Both the position numbers and the translations under genes were made by a program. Positions 1 to 15,539 of a stretch of DNA of 64,000 bases are shown here, one piece after another (the stretch's first letter is position 1; each line of letters opens with the position of its first letter). The notes beneath the pieces are model-generated. The model made no database searches. It was not told the origin of the DNA and saw nothing but the letters and a program-made list of their open reading frames with translations. Source of the stretch: Ecdyonurus torrentis (lineage: Eukaryota > Arthropoda > Insecta > Ephemeroptera > Heptageniidae); the NCBI GenBank assembly GCA_949318235.1, contig OX439136.1:14789890-14853889 (forward strand), in the 5' to 3' direction.

Positions 1-232
1 CCTATACGTATTAACAGCATTTTTTTTTTTTTAATAATGTAAGTGCGGTTAAAAAACGGAAACGTGTGTTTAACTACTCAACGTTGCAAACATTTAAACC
101 TGGTTTAACCTCGTTTAAAGTATTGTTTGGTTAAACTTTGTTGCAACTTACCAAAAGTGCAAAATTAACTAGAGTTAAGTCTTTAAACCAAGTTTAGCTA
201 AATTGAGTTTAACTTATTGTAAAATTTATGGC
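1..232. repeat. Segment dense in GTTTAA/TTTAAAC motifs with internal hairpin
   Basis: Variants of GTTTAAAC, GGTTTAAC and TTTAAACC occur many times in about 200 bp. Around 83-147 they form an imperfect inverted pair with GTTGCAAA on the left and TTTGTTGCAAC on the right. It may be the end of a foldback element whose other part lies left of the window. No second copy was found. Confidence 0.4.
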
Positions 233-266
233 ATCACTTGTCAGATCACTTGTCAGTGCAGCAGTT

Positions 267-270
<4 letters not shown>

Positions 271-305
<35 letters not shown>

Positions 306-322
306 AAAAAAAAAAAAAAAAA
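271..322. repeat. (CT)n array followed by an A-run
   Basis: Sixteen CT units are followed by a short spacer and about 18 A. From here to 940 there is only AT-rich sequence, with no supportable gene; the short open frame at 631-816 has no recognisable domain. Confidence 0.9.
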
Positions 323-946
323 AGTTTTGCAATACTAAAGGATAAGAAATTAGTGGGGGAGTGTTAGTTTTACGCGCTACCTCCGATTAGCTACACGCTA
401 TGCCGGTAAACCTTTATAGTTTAAAATTAAAATCTCATCCTCATTCGTAGATTTTTGAATATTTCAATAATTTTATAATACTTATATTATGCCACTTAAA
501 TTTAGAAATACATAACTCTGTAAAATAATTATTTTAGATTATATTTTAATTCATTTAAATGTTATAATTATATAAAGGTCGTTATACAAGAACGTGATAG
601 TAATATAATGAAAGATTTTATTGTTAAAATTTGTTCCTCTTTCAGATTATTAGAATTGAGGGCGCATATAAAACCTATAACGACGAAAGTGACATAAACG
701 TTAACAATACGCATACTAAAATGGCAAATAAAAACCAGAGGAGTAATTTTTATAATTATGATTTCCGTTTAAAACTTCCATTTAAATTTTTATTATTTTT
801 GCCCATTCTACAGTAAATTCCATAAAAGATTCATTTAAAAAATTAGTGAAACTTTTTGTGATATTATCTTTTTGTTCAAGTTTGTGGAAAATTATTATAT
901 TAACTTTTTTTTTTTTTTTTTTTGCTTGTTATTTTTTTGTGGTATT

Positions 947-1303
947 GTGCTACACCAACCCCAATCCCAGTCAAGACATCGTCTTATCGACAGGTAAGGA
1001 CTTTCCAATTAATGGAAAAGCACACACGGGCCGGCCACGGCCTAGCAATAAGTACACAGCCCGGCAATCACCATGACATCCTAGAGAAACCGTGAAAACT
1101 TGTAAGCAGGCTGGTCACATCGATCATGCACCTCCCGAATGCTGTGCATCGTCATGGAATGCATGTAAACATGCATCGTGCAACGTGCTGTGCTCTCACA
1201 CTTCACGTACGCTCCCAACAGTGGCTCGAACCTATACTCGGTGAGGAGTACAGAGTTACGAGTCAGCTGCCTTCACCACTTGGCCATACCAGCTCGGTAA
1301 TGC
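947..1303 (-). mobile_element. tRNA-derived SINE-like element (minus strand)
   Basis: On the minus strand a tRNA-like head starts near 1297. An A-box match TGGCCAAGTGG lies at 1286-1276 and a B-box match GGTTCGAGCC at 1232-1223. Between them, TACTC and GAGTA could pair as the long variable arm of a serine/leucine type tRNA. The anticodon stem pairs poorly, so this is not a functional tRNA. The remainder, down to about 947, is GC-richer than its flanks and could be the SINE body, but its 3' end is not clear. RNA polymerase III promoter boxes and a degenerate cloverleaf are the basis for the call. No second copy is in the window. Confidence 0.6.
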
Positions 1304-2283
<980 letters not shown>

Positions 2284-2465
2284 GTAAAAAAATTAACACA
2301 TCACAGCAGCAAAGCGTTGTCACATTCACACTTCACTGAAGTTAGTTTCAAACGATGTCCATGTAAAGTGCTTTTATTTTCACATATCAACAAACATTTA
2401 AAAATGACCAAATAACTTTTTTTTCTCTCTCTCTCACTCTCATTCTGTTTGACGTTAAAAAAAGC

Positions 2466-2472
<7 letters not shown>

Positions 2473-2553
<81 letters not shown>
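2473..2553. repeat. (GA)n microsatellite
   Basis: About 40 GA units, preceded at 2424-2441 by a short CT tract and so capable of a weak inverted pairing. From 2554 to 3624 only AT-rich sequence and one small (GA)n at 3175-3201 are seen. Confidence 0.95.
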
Positions 2554-2556
<3 letters not shown>

Positions 2557-3167
2557 CAAGTTGATATTTTCTAGTGAGCTGTTTCAGAAAACTACTGATG
2601 AATGATTCACTGAGTTTTTAACAAAGCTGTATAGTAGGAGCTATTTTTTATGAGGTAATATTTTGTTCATTTGTTGGAAAAAGTGTAACAGTAACATCTT
2701 GTATACAATAAAATCGTATACAATTTAAACATAGTATATAAATATAAAAATATATTTCATTTTGCGTTTTTCACTCTACAAAATGTATTATTCAGTCCAG
2801 TAGTCCTTTATGACGCACAGTATACAAAAAAAATTAAAATATCTGTATTGAAATATTATATATAGCGAATATGAAAAATCACAAGTTGTAAAAAGTTTGA
2901 CGCCTCTGGAAGAAAAAAAAAAAGCTTATTTTTATTTTGCTAATATATTTTCTCTCAAAAAAAAAATTGTATATTTTTTTGAAAGGCGAAGAAGTATTTA
3001 CGTATTGTTATAGTTTCTCTTTCACTGTTTAATTCCTTTGAGGGGTAATGTTAAAATCAAATACAGTTGTTTTATGAGTACAATATTTAGCATGTTTACC
3101 CGATTATTTGCTTGTCTAAAAATAAATTAACAGAATTTTAAATTCAAGTTTTATGTTAGTTTTTTTC

Positions 3168-3202
<35 letters not shown>

Positions 3203-3624
3203 ATACAATTTTATATTAAATACAGTATGTAGTTTTACAATATGTTTTGTAGGCATTTTTTATGATATAATGGTCAATAAATTTTAATTCACTATAATTT
3301 TGTATATATTTAAATGTTTCGTTTTTACTGAGTTACAAAATCCCATCCAGTTTCTACACAAGGGGGAAAGATTAGAGCAATAATAGTACACAAGATTTAA
3401 TGACCCTATAATAATCAAAACGAAATAGTCGTTATTAAAGCTGATATTCGTATTCAAATTATTTACAGTTCACTTATATGTGTATATATGTGTACTATTA
3501 TGATGTTTGTAACATATACTTTTTGAGGTTGTTATATAAGATTTTGAATAGTCATATAACAGAAACTTTATTTTTTTTATCGCTTTTGCACACATATGAG
3601 AAAAAGTAAAGGAAAATACAGGCC

Positions 3625-3748
<124 letters not shown>

Positions 3749-4148
3749 TACTATATTACAAAAAAATCGTATTTTTTAGAGTCCAATAGAATAGAGAATT
3801 AAATCATTTTATTTAAAAACGTTGTATACAAAAATTAAACAAAGCATTGCTAAAATCAAAACTCTCTACTGAAATGATACAAAAAACAAATATAATTTTT
3901 ACAATACATTGAAAATAACAAAATAATTGTTCGTCGTCATGGTAACAGTGAAATAAGTCTCTTTTTTCTGTAGATTTTTATTTTATTCTTTAACAAATAA
4001 AACACATCAGTAAATCAGAGAGCAATAATATTTATTAAATATTTTTTTAACTATAAAATGCACTCTTTAATCGTAAAACTATGTGGTTATGTGTAAAACT
4101 GGGCTATAGTAGACATGCTTTGATTATCTCCTTCAATAATATGGTATT

Positions 4149-5743
<1,595 letters not shown>

Positions 5744-5788
<45 letters not shown>

Positions 5789-5789
5789 T
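5744..5789. repeat. (TA)n array right of the hAT-like element
   Basis: TA repeats resume immediately after the right terminal repeat, the likely continuation of the array at 4167-4253. Confidence 0.9.
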
Positions 5790-6154
5790 ATGAACAATTA
5801 AATATCCTGAAAGACAGATATTTAAATAATATGCGAATGATACACAAATTAAATATTATTATTATAAATTGTTACGAGGGCATTTCAGTTTGTTAATAAT
5901 TACTGAATAAAGTGGATGCTTTGAAAGCGAAAGGGGGTCAGTCATGTTGAACAACTAATTAATCGTCAACTAGTATAATAGCAGTAGAAAACACCGTAAT
6001 ATATAACTCATGGAACATGGAACAGTATATCGTCTATAAACTGAAAATATGAAGTGCCGAAAAATGGAAATCACGGAGCAATACAAAAAAAAGTAGAAAA
6101 AAATCGCGCCAGCAGCTATAGGAGGCGCTGAGCACTTCCGTTGTGTACCTTAAC

Positions 6155-6280
6155 TTAAAGATGCATTCACATATTCTTAAATTTGGACAGCAAATTGTCA
6201 AACAGCATTGTTTTAAATGGGAAAAATTATTTTGTTGCGCAAATTTGTAACAAATTTAAGAATATGTGAATGCACCTTAA
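6155..6280. mobile_element. 126-bp TTAA-bounded palindromic MITE
   Basis: TTAA stands at both ends. The arms are inverted complements: GATGCATTCACATATTC on the left matches GAATATGTGAATGCACC on the right, continuing through CTTAAATTTG and CAAATTTAAG. The centre is unpaired AT-rich sequence. There is no coding capacity. TTAA is the target duplication of piggyBac-type transposons, but the terminal bases do not settle the superfamily. Confidence 0.8.
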
Positions 6281-6478
6281 GATTCAGAGATCTTTGTTTA
6301 TACTTTGGTTTAAGACGAATCAAGTCATGTAAAAATTATGGGGTGTCAGGTGTCACCATACGAAGTTTTGAATTCCGTAGGTTTTAAATTTAGACCCATA
6401 AGAATTTTTTTTTTAAAGCTTATCCCTGCTTATCCCGCACGTTTTTTTTTTAAATAAAGTGATTTACCCTGGCTTCCT

Positions 6479-6790
6479 TTGAAGGCGTAGAACAGCTTGA
6501 ACAAAAAAGTTGCGTAATATCCTAACAAACCTAAAAATCAACGTTGATTTGGCCAAAGTCGCAAAGTTATTGATTTCTAATTTATTTTCCATTCACAAAA
6601 TGCCGCTGGCGATCACTGACGTCACAGCTCGCTTGTTTTCGCGCGCGTAAACTGGGCGAGCTGTGAGGTCAGTGACCGCCAGAATGGAAAATAAATTAGA
6701 AATCAATGACTACGGACAAATCAACGTTGATTTTCAGGTTTGTTAGGATATTATACAACTTTTTTTGTTCAAGGTGTTCTACGCCTTTAA
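6479..6790. mobile_element. Family A palindromic TTAA MITE, copy 1
   Basis: About 312 bp and almost entirely self-complementary end to end. The ends are variants of AAGGCGTAGAACACC, followed by TTGAACAAAAAAGTTG, AAAATCAACGTTGATTT, TTTATTTTCCATTCAC and TGACGTCA, then a GC-rich tip GCGCGCGTAAA, and the same modules in inverse order. The left end has GAAGG where other copies have TTAAAGG. No coding capacity. Confidence 0.85.
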
Positions 6791-7451
6791 TATTAAAAGG
6801 TAAGTAAACGGCACAACAAAATTCAAATAACATGACAATACCAATTTTGAGCGTAGTAGTAGATCAGAAACTCGAAATGTTATAGAATTTTAAAACTTCT
6901 CAATCCTGCACCAAATGTTATTTTAAGTGGAGTTTAAGTATCATTGGGATTATTACACAACTGTGATTAGCATTAGATATTTATTATCCTCATTAAAATG
7001 TCTTCATTTTTCGTAAGCCAAGAAGTTTGTAGATATTGAGGTTGACACAACATCCTTCGTAAACCTTGAGACGTTATATTTTTAAAATAAAATTTTATAA
7101 AATTAATAAAAAAAACTATTAGCATCTTACATGAAACGAAAACATGTATTTTAAAGCAAAACAATAAATTTTAAAATTAATGCTTTTTTTTTTTTTTTTG
7201 TAACGAAAGTTAATAGTATTTTCTCTAAAACCTAGCTATTATAATTGTTGTATAATAGTTTAGTCAAAAATAAAGATAGGTATATAAATAAATTTTCAAG
7301 ATACAAATTTTTGACTTAAAAAAAAGGCTGACATTTTAATTTACATGTTTAAATATATTATAGGAACTAGAGAATGTCCTAAGCGTATATATGCAAAATA
7401 TTTTTATATGATTATAACATGATAACATGTTTTCTTTGTATGTGTGTGCGC

Positions 7452-7453
<2 letters not shown>
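6791..7453. other. AT-rich stretch, nothing recognised
   Basis: A T-run at 7183-7199 is present. The 63-residue minus-strand frame at 6973-7164 has no recognisable motif. Confidence 0.6.

Positions 7454-7536
<83 letters not shown>
7454..7536. repeat. (TA)n microsatellite
   Basis: About 39 TA units with a short CA/TA transition at the right edge. Confidence 0.95.
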
Positions 7537-7544
<8 letters not shown>

Positions 7545-7646
7545 CAAGAAAAAACTGTAAAAGAAAAATTCAGTGATGCGACGTTGTTTTAATTACAAGT
7601 ATATAATATATACAGTATCGTATACGTATAATTATAGTAGAGTGCT

Positions 7647-7649
<3 letters not shown>

Positions 7650-7733
<84 letters not shown>

Positions 7734-7744
7734 TTCTCTCTCTC
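7650..7744. repeat. (CT)n microsatellite
   Basis: About 40 CT units, one ACTT interruption, then a short remainder. Confidence 0.95.
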
Positions 7745-9018
7745 ATGTATCTCGACTATTAAGGACGAACCAAGTATACTTTATATACATATTCATATCA
7801 CATACTTATAATATGTATGTATATATTTTTTTTTATATATACATAATATAATATACAAAAAAAGTTACACTTTGTAAAAGAAAATATATAACATGATATA
7901 TTATATGTATTATAAAATATTTAAAAAGAGGGTAGAAAACCGGAAAACCAACTTTTGAAATTTAAGGGATGATTTCCTAGTATGCTATAGTGGTTTTCAC
8001 TTTGATATATGGTATTTGCTTTTTTATATGTATATAATACTGTATATCAAATGTTAGGTAAAAATATATATATTTTTTTTTAATAAAATTTTTATGTGTT
8101 ATAAATAGAATCTTTATTGTATAATCAATAAAAAGTGCAGGCAGGTCTGTTAGTTCTATCTCTGAACATTTAAGGCATTAACTAAAATATTAATTGTACT
8201 TACATAATATATAATTGTTATAGCTCCAGTTTTCCTATTATATATTTGGTAATATAGGTATTTTAATTTTTTTTTTAATTATTTACAAAAAAATTGCAAT
8301 ATTGGTTGTTTAATAAAGTTTATAAATAAATATTTCATTTAATAAATTTAAAATAACTTAAGTTAAACAAGAAATAAGTGCAAGTTCAAATCAATGCATT
8401 TTTTTTAGTATTTATTTATTTTTTCTAAGCAAATCATTGTATAAAGAACCTTTTTTTCCCACCATGCTACATGTGATTGGCTGGCAAGCACCCACACCCA
8501 CTAATAAGCTCCATTCAAGTATTAAAAGTTGTGTGAATAGAAAAAGTGTTTTTAAAATAGTATCACGTTGTAGCGTAAATAATGTGTGTAAAAAATAAAA
8601 AATTACTTTGAGAAATAGCAAATTGTGCAAGCTTTGTGAGAGTTCAATATACTATGTTTCATATTTCACTTATTTCACATTTTGATTTAAAAGATATCAA
8701 GAAACATTTTTTTTACTATCAAGTATCAAAAATTCTATAGTAAATTTCTTGTGTTAAATATTAAAGCAACGTTTTCATATACAAATTTTGAATAATTAAA
8801 TGGTATTTAAAATGATATTTTAATATTATTAAATATTTATTTAATTAGAAGTTTTATCGTAAGATATAATATAACATGTTGTCTTATAAATATTTTTAAG
8901 TGTAATAATAATAATAACATAAGAGGTCTACTTGGTCCGTACTGTTATATGAGTTTTAGCAACTTTAGTAAATATATATTTAGAGTAATAGCAATGTATA
9001 TAGAGCAAAAGTATAGAA
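7745..9018. other. AT-rich stretch, nothing recognised
   Basis: No repeat copy, RNA gene or coding signal was found. The minus-strand frame at 8412-8630 lacks domain or composition support. Confidence 0.6.
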
Positions 9019-9096
9019 GAGAGAGAGAGAGAGAGAGAATAAAGGCTTTTTAGATGTGTTCAAAGCGTTCTATACATACTACTATATATATAACGC

Positions 9097-9168
<72 letters not shown>
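9019..9168. repeat. (GA)n, then (TA)n(CA)n microsatellites
   Basis: A short GA array at 9019-9038, and about 30 TA units at 9100-9160 ending in four CA units. Confidence 0.9.
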
Positions 9169-9169
<1 letters not shown>

Positions 9170-11645
9170 TTTACGTATATAAACTAAAAGTGTAAATGTA
9201 TATATTTATCAACATAGAAGTGTAACCATTAAAACCGTTTATCTTTCACACCCAAACAATATTACACTAAAAGTAAACTTTTCAACTTAACCGTTTATTT
9301 TATAGTGTACGTATATGTATGTTTTGGTTTATTATTATTATTATTATTGTTGATAATAATAATAATAATAATAAAATAACCTTATATTATATAGTTTTGA
9401 TATACTGATACTCTTCTTATATGTATGTGGTCCATATGGTATAATAATATAATAGTAATAAAAATATGATTTGTTTTTGTGTGTTTTTATCTAACTATAT
9501 ATATTGTTATATTTTTAATTGTATTTGATAACGTTCAATTTTTATGATGATTAACTTTTCTGTTTGTTGATATTAAAATTTTATGCTTATCAGTGTTATT
9601 TATTGTTTATATTGGAAACTTTTTTTGTTATGGAAATATTACAAATATGTGTATTGTATCGCTGGAAGGTTTTGTTTTGCAGATATCAGTTATCATTTAT
9701 ATTGATATTATCATATTTTATGTTAAGTTGGAGTTAATTTATTGACATTTGAGAGCTGGATAAGAATAAAAGTTATACAATTATTTCTCAAATTCATGCC
9801 TTATATATATATATATTTTTTTTATATTTGCAAACTTAGCAATTGAATTATTTACTCAATGTGATTCTTATGGAAAAATCGGATTATGACTTTTTTTTGT
9901 AACTAGCACGTGAATTATATAGATTATTTAGCAACTATTTATTATTATCTAGCTATAATAGTAGCAATAAAAATATGACACGTGTATTTTTATTTTATTA
10001 TTACTTTAATTAACTTTTTTTTTTCAGTAACATAAAATGATTATAAAATTAAATAGCTTGATGTAATACCACAGTAGCTCGATTTTAAGTCACTAGAGTA
10101 TGCCAAATAACCATAAAATTTAAATAACAATAAATAATAATAAAACCTTTTTTTTTATAGAATATATAGTAAAAAAAACTTTCTGATAATATATAAATGT
10201 GTGCCTAAACATCGAGAGCCCCTGTAATTTAGGCAGCATGTAGTACATATGTACCCACATTGTTGCCTAACTTTCAGGATATCAAGCATAATAAATTTTT
10301 ATGTATAGATATATGCATTGTATTTTTATACTCAATTGAATACAATTTTATATCACAATGTCTGTACGTCTGTGGCATAGTATATTTTAGACATATCAAA
10401 TATATATTTTTAAATTAAAATTTTATGCTGACGAATTACATAAAACAAAACCAATCGCCAAGAGAAGTATAATTTAAATAAAGTATGTGGTATCGAGAGC
10501 TTGCGGCACTTTGTGTTATATATTACCCTGGAGTGTGATGGTGTGATGTTAAAATGTGTGCGCAAAAAAAAAAAAAAAAAAAAAATGGATCATTGTCTAG
10601 AGATGGATAATAGCGAGGATTTTACATTACAATTATATTTTTATATTATATTGTAACAAACATATAACTACTGAGTACAATTTTATAAAAAATACAAATA
10701 ATTATGTGAAATTTTTTTATGCTATATATAAATTATAATAATATTATAATTAAATTATTTTATAACCAGTAGACAAATAAATTGTACATTATATTGACAA
10801 ATAATAAAAACACAACAAATTAAATATTTTGCGTAATCAAAATAAATATAAATGTGTTAATGTGTTGAAAATTAAATGGTACATAAATGAAGTGAGTATA
10901 GTACGAATGAGTTTTATATATTTTCAATTAAAATTAATTAATTATTCAATGTTGTAATGTATTGAAGAAAGAAAAAAAAACTGTAAATTACAATCATAAA
11001 ACACACAACAGGAAGTTCTATTTTTAGCCACGTAACTGCCTGATTTCCTTTAAGATGTTTTTAAAATTCTGTTCGCACAAAGTAATAAAAATGCTAAAAA
11101 AAAAAAAATAATAATAAATAAAAATAAAAACTTAATAAATAATAATTATGCTAGCTAATTCTTTCCATACAACATAATTATGCTACACTGCATAATAACT
11201 ATGTTAAAAAACATAACTATTATATTTTACAGTATAATAATCTTTATTCTGTTCTAATTTAGCATAATTTATGCTATACTGATATAAATGCAGCCTGAAT
11301 TACGTAATAAAGTTTCGTTGTAAGTAATCCATATTTACGATTGCAGGAATAGAAACAATTTAAATAATATAGTTTAAAAATTCAATGATTATAAAAACAA
11401 ATATAATTTGGTGCTAAATTACTCTCACCTTAACCTTAGCGCAAGCACAAGCCTGGTGTTGGTGTTATAAAAGGAACAAAAAGTAAGAGATAATAATAAA
11501 ATAAATTTTTTAAAAAATGCGTACGGGAAAAATATTGCGTGCAGCTATTTTTATAATTGCGTGTAGACTAAAAATAGGAATTTATATTTTTGTCTTAATA
11601 TTCTAGTCCGAGTAGAGAGTTGTATCAAGATACAACATTCGGCAA
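9169..11645. other. Long AT-rich stretch without recognised genes
   Basis: It contains ATT/AAT trinucleotide tracts (9330-9375), an A-run at 10566-10584 and a segment at 11150-11290 rich in palindromic variants of AGCATAATTATGCT. No coding exon or classified transposon is visible. Confidence 0.6.
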
Positions 11646-11869
11646 GGAGACTCTTTTACTGAACCTAACAATTCTTACGCTATACAACAAAATTTACTCA
11701 AACATAATGTGGAAACACACTCCAGGTGTTTACAAAACGGAAAACGATGTTTGTTTGTTTTTTATATTTTTTTTTATTCAAAACTTTGCTAGCCATGATA
11801 TTGTAACACATTGACTCTAACACACATGCAAAATTTTATTGTAGTCACAAAATAAATTTGCCTTTGTCA

Positions 11870-11902
<33 letters not shown>

Positions 11903-11983
11903 CTTGTTTGTTTTACACAAAGGAATTTTTTTTAAATGATAGTGGCATCAATTAGTATTGTAAGGTTCAGTAAAAGCGTCTCC
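11646..11983. mobile_element. Foldback element with 26-bp inverted ends
   Basis: The left arm GGAGACTCTTTTACTGAACC at 11646-11665 and the right arm GGTTCAGTAAAAGCGTCTCC at 11964-11983 are near-perfect inverse complements, and the pairing goes a few bases further inward. The interior is AT-rich with an A-run at 11877-11902. Target duplications are not clear. Confidence 0.5.
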
Positions 11984-12757
11984 TTCCATAATATAGATAA
12001 ATTTGCATGCAAATTAAATGTATTTTAATGAAGATTAAAGAAATGCAATTACGTAATGCACATATAAAAATGTTACATTACCATGTTGCCCGATTATTAT
12101 TAGAATTATTTTATTTACATATCAAATTCTTACTGTCTCTTATTCGTCTGCACGTGTACATTATACTTATTTTAAATATTTTATCACTCTAAAATAATAC
12201 CAGTATTAAAATATAAATTATCACTTGTATATATTATGCAAAAGAGACATTATAATCCTATAAAATACTAAAATTACAAAAGCTTTGAAATTTTACTCGT
12301 ATGTTTAAATTTTTTCCCCATACTATATAAAAACCAACAACTCGGTTTTATGTTTTATATAATATTATAATCTCTTTATTATAATTTTCAAATAATAATG
12401 CTTTTTTTTTTGGGTTTTTTTTTTTTTGTTTGAGCTATTTTATATACTGTATTATTTAAATTTTAATATATTCACAGTTATTATCACATTATTATAATAC
12501 ATTTAATTTTATATTTAAATAGAATAATTAATTTATTCAATGAAATTTTCCATTGATTTGAATTTTCCCGCCAGTTACCACAAATTTGTATCTTAATCCA
12601 ATTATTACTTCTATTTCCTTTTGCTTTAATTGGTACAATATGTATGGAAGGGAGTTAGTTGGTTTTCAATGTTATATGCGTGTTTATATGGGGGAATGAT
12701 GGAATATATAGTAGGATTTAACTAACTTTGGATTTATTATAATTGGATTATGTACCA

Positions 12758-12763
<6 letters not shown>
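11984..12763. other. AT-rich stretch, nothing recognised
   Basis: No repeat copy or coding signal was found. Confidence 0.6.

Positions 12764-12845
<82 letters not shown>
12764..12845. repeat. (GA)n microsatellite
   Basis: About 41 uninterrupted GA units. Confidence 0.97.
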
Positions 12846-12848
<3 letters not shown>

Positions 12849-13139
12849 CATTACAAATTCTGTTTATTAACTTAATTAAGTTTTTCTTTCTCTTAAATAA
12901 ATGGTAAAAACATAACGTGTATGATAATTAGGTTGTATTATTATTATTATTATTATGTTTTTTTTTTTCACATTATGGTACTTAAAATTTAGTATCACCT
13001 ATCGAACATGATAGTTTAGAAAGAATGATGCAAGTTTTATACATTTAGAAGACACGTGTAATGTTATTTTTTAGTTGAAAAACTGAAGTAATATCAACAG
13101 CATAAATAAATGCTTGATTTTCTCATTTTATATTTTAGT

Positions 13140-13177
<38 letters not shown>

Positions 13178-14199
13178 TCGTTATATTAAAATATAATATA
13201 ATATTTCTTAATATGTAGTATTTTTTTTCAAGTTTAGCCTTTTTTTTTAATGTAATTTTATTGCATTTTTTTAAAAATGATTATTTTTAGGTACTGCTAA
13301 AATTAAGTAGACACAGGGCTTATAATAGTTGTCGTCAAACGAAATCAATGATTTGAATCTAAAAGTCTAATTTTTATTTACTTTGCTAATTTTTAATTTA
13401 CTTATTAATTATTATAATATTTTTATTTCCTGTATGGTGATTTACTTAAAATGTTAATTCATTATGGTTAATTAAAAGAAATGTTTAATATATTTTCGTT
13501 AAAAAAAAATCAGACTGGAATAACATTTATAATATTTTAATATACTTTCATACTTCTATAAAATGAGTATATTTTTCACTCAAAGTTATATCATAAATTA
13601 AAAAGTAAGGAAGGATAAAAGAGAATAGTAAACGAGACGTTTTTGTTTTTAATTAAATAAAGTAAAAACTGTCTACATTATTTTACATTGTTTTTAATAT
13701 TCTATGGATATCATGCAGTTTGTTTTACATTAAAATATTATGCTAAAACTTGTGTCTATTATGTTATATAGTAGCATAATTTTTCTTTGTTTTTGCATCT
13801 TTTTATTTTTATTTATTTATTTTTTTCAAGTCAACATAAAAGTCGTTTTTATCAAAGTTAATGTTTTTAGAAAATGTCTTTTAAATAAAGTAGTCTAAAA
13901 TATATATAAAAAAAATCTTTGTTTTGCATAATGTGCAACATTATACTGTTTTTTCTTTATTATTATTTTCTTCTTCGTCTACTTGAGACGCATATTGTGC
14001 TTTTTATAACATATTCAAATATAATGTATTTATTTGCTTTGTAAGATAAATTTTTTTATCAATTCAAAAGTTTCAATTCTAAGTACTATCGTTTTATAGT
14101 TACGTATAATTTTACTATTTTAATTTCTTACGTGTGTGGTCATTTATTCAAGATATTTTAGAAACATTTAGATCATCTCTTCGGAAGTGTCCATTTCAC
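12846..14199. other. AT-rich stretch with long A-run
   Basis: An ATT tract lies near 12935-12955 and about 33 A at 13143-13175. Nothing else was recognised. Confidence 0.6.
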
Positions 14200-14508
14200 T
14201 TAAAGGCGTAGAACACCTTGAACAAAAAAGTTGCGTAATATCCTAACAAACCTTAAAATCAACGTTGATTTGGCCGAAGTCATTGATTTCTAATTTATTT
14301 ACCATTCACAAAATGCCACTACCGGTCACTGACGTCATAGCTCGCTTGTTTTACGCGCGCGTAAACCGGGTGAACTGTGACGTCAGTGGCATTTTGTGAA
14401 TGGAAAATAAATTATAAATCAATGACTTCGGCCAAATCAACGTTGATTTTTAGGTTCGTAAGATATTTCTACAACTTTTTTTTTGTTCAAGGTGTTCTAC
14501 GCCTTTAA
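14200..14508. mobile_element. Family A palindromic TTAA MITE, copy 2
   Basis: The cleanest copy at its ends: TTAAAGGCGTAGAACACC on the left and its inverse complement on the right, so TTAA bounds both sides. The interior has AATCAACGTTGATTT near both ends, TGACGTCA at both sides of the centre and tip sequence ACGCGCGCGTAAA. Confidence 0.9.
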
Positions 14509-15501
14509 AGATTTGATTTAAATAGGTTTTACATCGAACTCGCTATCTATTCCTATTTTTCATTATATGACTTTACTGCTAGTTGCCTCATCCTACTCTA
14601 CAGGAATTTATTTATGTTGCAATATTATATAAAATTTGATGTTAAAGTTTAATTTATAAAATATAATATTACAATATATTATGTATTTTATGCGTGTTTA
14701 AAATTACAATATGTTTATTTTATAAAACTCACAATAAAAAAAAAATCTTTAATTATAAATTATTTATATTGTATACTAGAACATTACGTACTATAAAAAC
14801 ATGTAATCTTAGCCAACATAAGTATATAATAAAGAAAGAAGTATTTTTGAATAGGTTTTCAACGGTTGAAAAAGTAAAAATAATATTAGTACAAGATCAT
14901 TGGTTTTCAGTACACGCGGTATTCAAGCTAAAAAAAATATATATACACACCAAACAGGTAATACAAAATTGAGTGTAAATTGTTTTTATTACCTGAAAAT
15001 TTACTTGAAATTATCTTTTTATATTTTAGAATGCCATATTTACTTCTCGTAACTGTTTTCTGTTTAATAAGAAACTTGTTAAAAAACTATAACGATTAAA
15101 TCGATATTACCTCTTATTTTAAATAACCATATTGAAGAGGTTGCCACGTACAAACTTGAATTTCCCTGGAGAGGTTGCATAGAAAAACTTTACATTTATT
15201 CAACATGTAGTTAAAGTTTATTATTATATAGATAAGGTATATGATTTTGATCTTTATTGTATTAAAAAAGATGTTACATTTTAGAGGTCAAAAAAGTTGC
15301 ATCACGTTTCTCGTTAAGGATCATTTACACTACTTGACTTTTTTTTTTCTTCTTACGTATTATATTTCAAGATGTCTTTCAAGACGTTATTCTCTTTATT
15401 AACTTTAACTAATAGAATGCAAATATTATTTACCATAACGAAATGAAAAAAATTATAAATTTATTTTATGTTCCTTTGGGCAAAAATTCATTAAATTATT
15501 T

Positions 15502-15539
<38 letters not shown>

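Noticed and set aside
1222..1297. Functional tRNA gene on the minus strand
   Set aside because: A and B boxes are present, but the anticodon stem pairs poorly; it fits a SINE head or tRNA pseudogene better.
11466..11473. TATAAAAG as a core promoter
   Set aside because: No initiator, exon or transcript-like sequence follows at the right distance, and such words are frequent in AT-rich DNA.
14694..14972. 92-residue open frame as a gene
   Set aside because: Lysine/isoleucine/tyrosine-rich translation of AT-rich DNA, with no domain and no splice or composition support.
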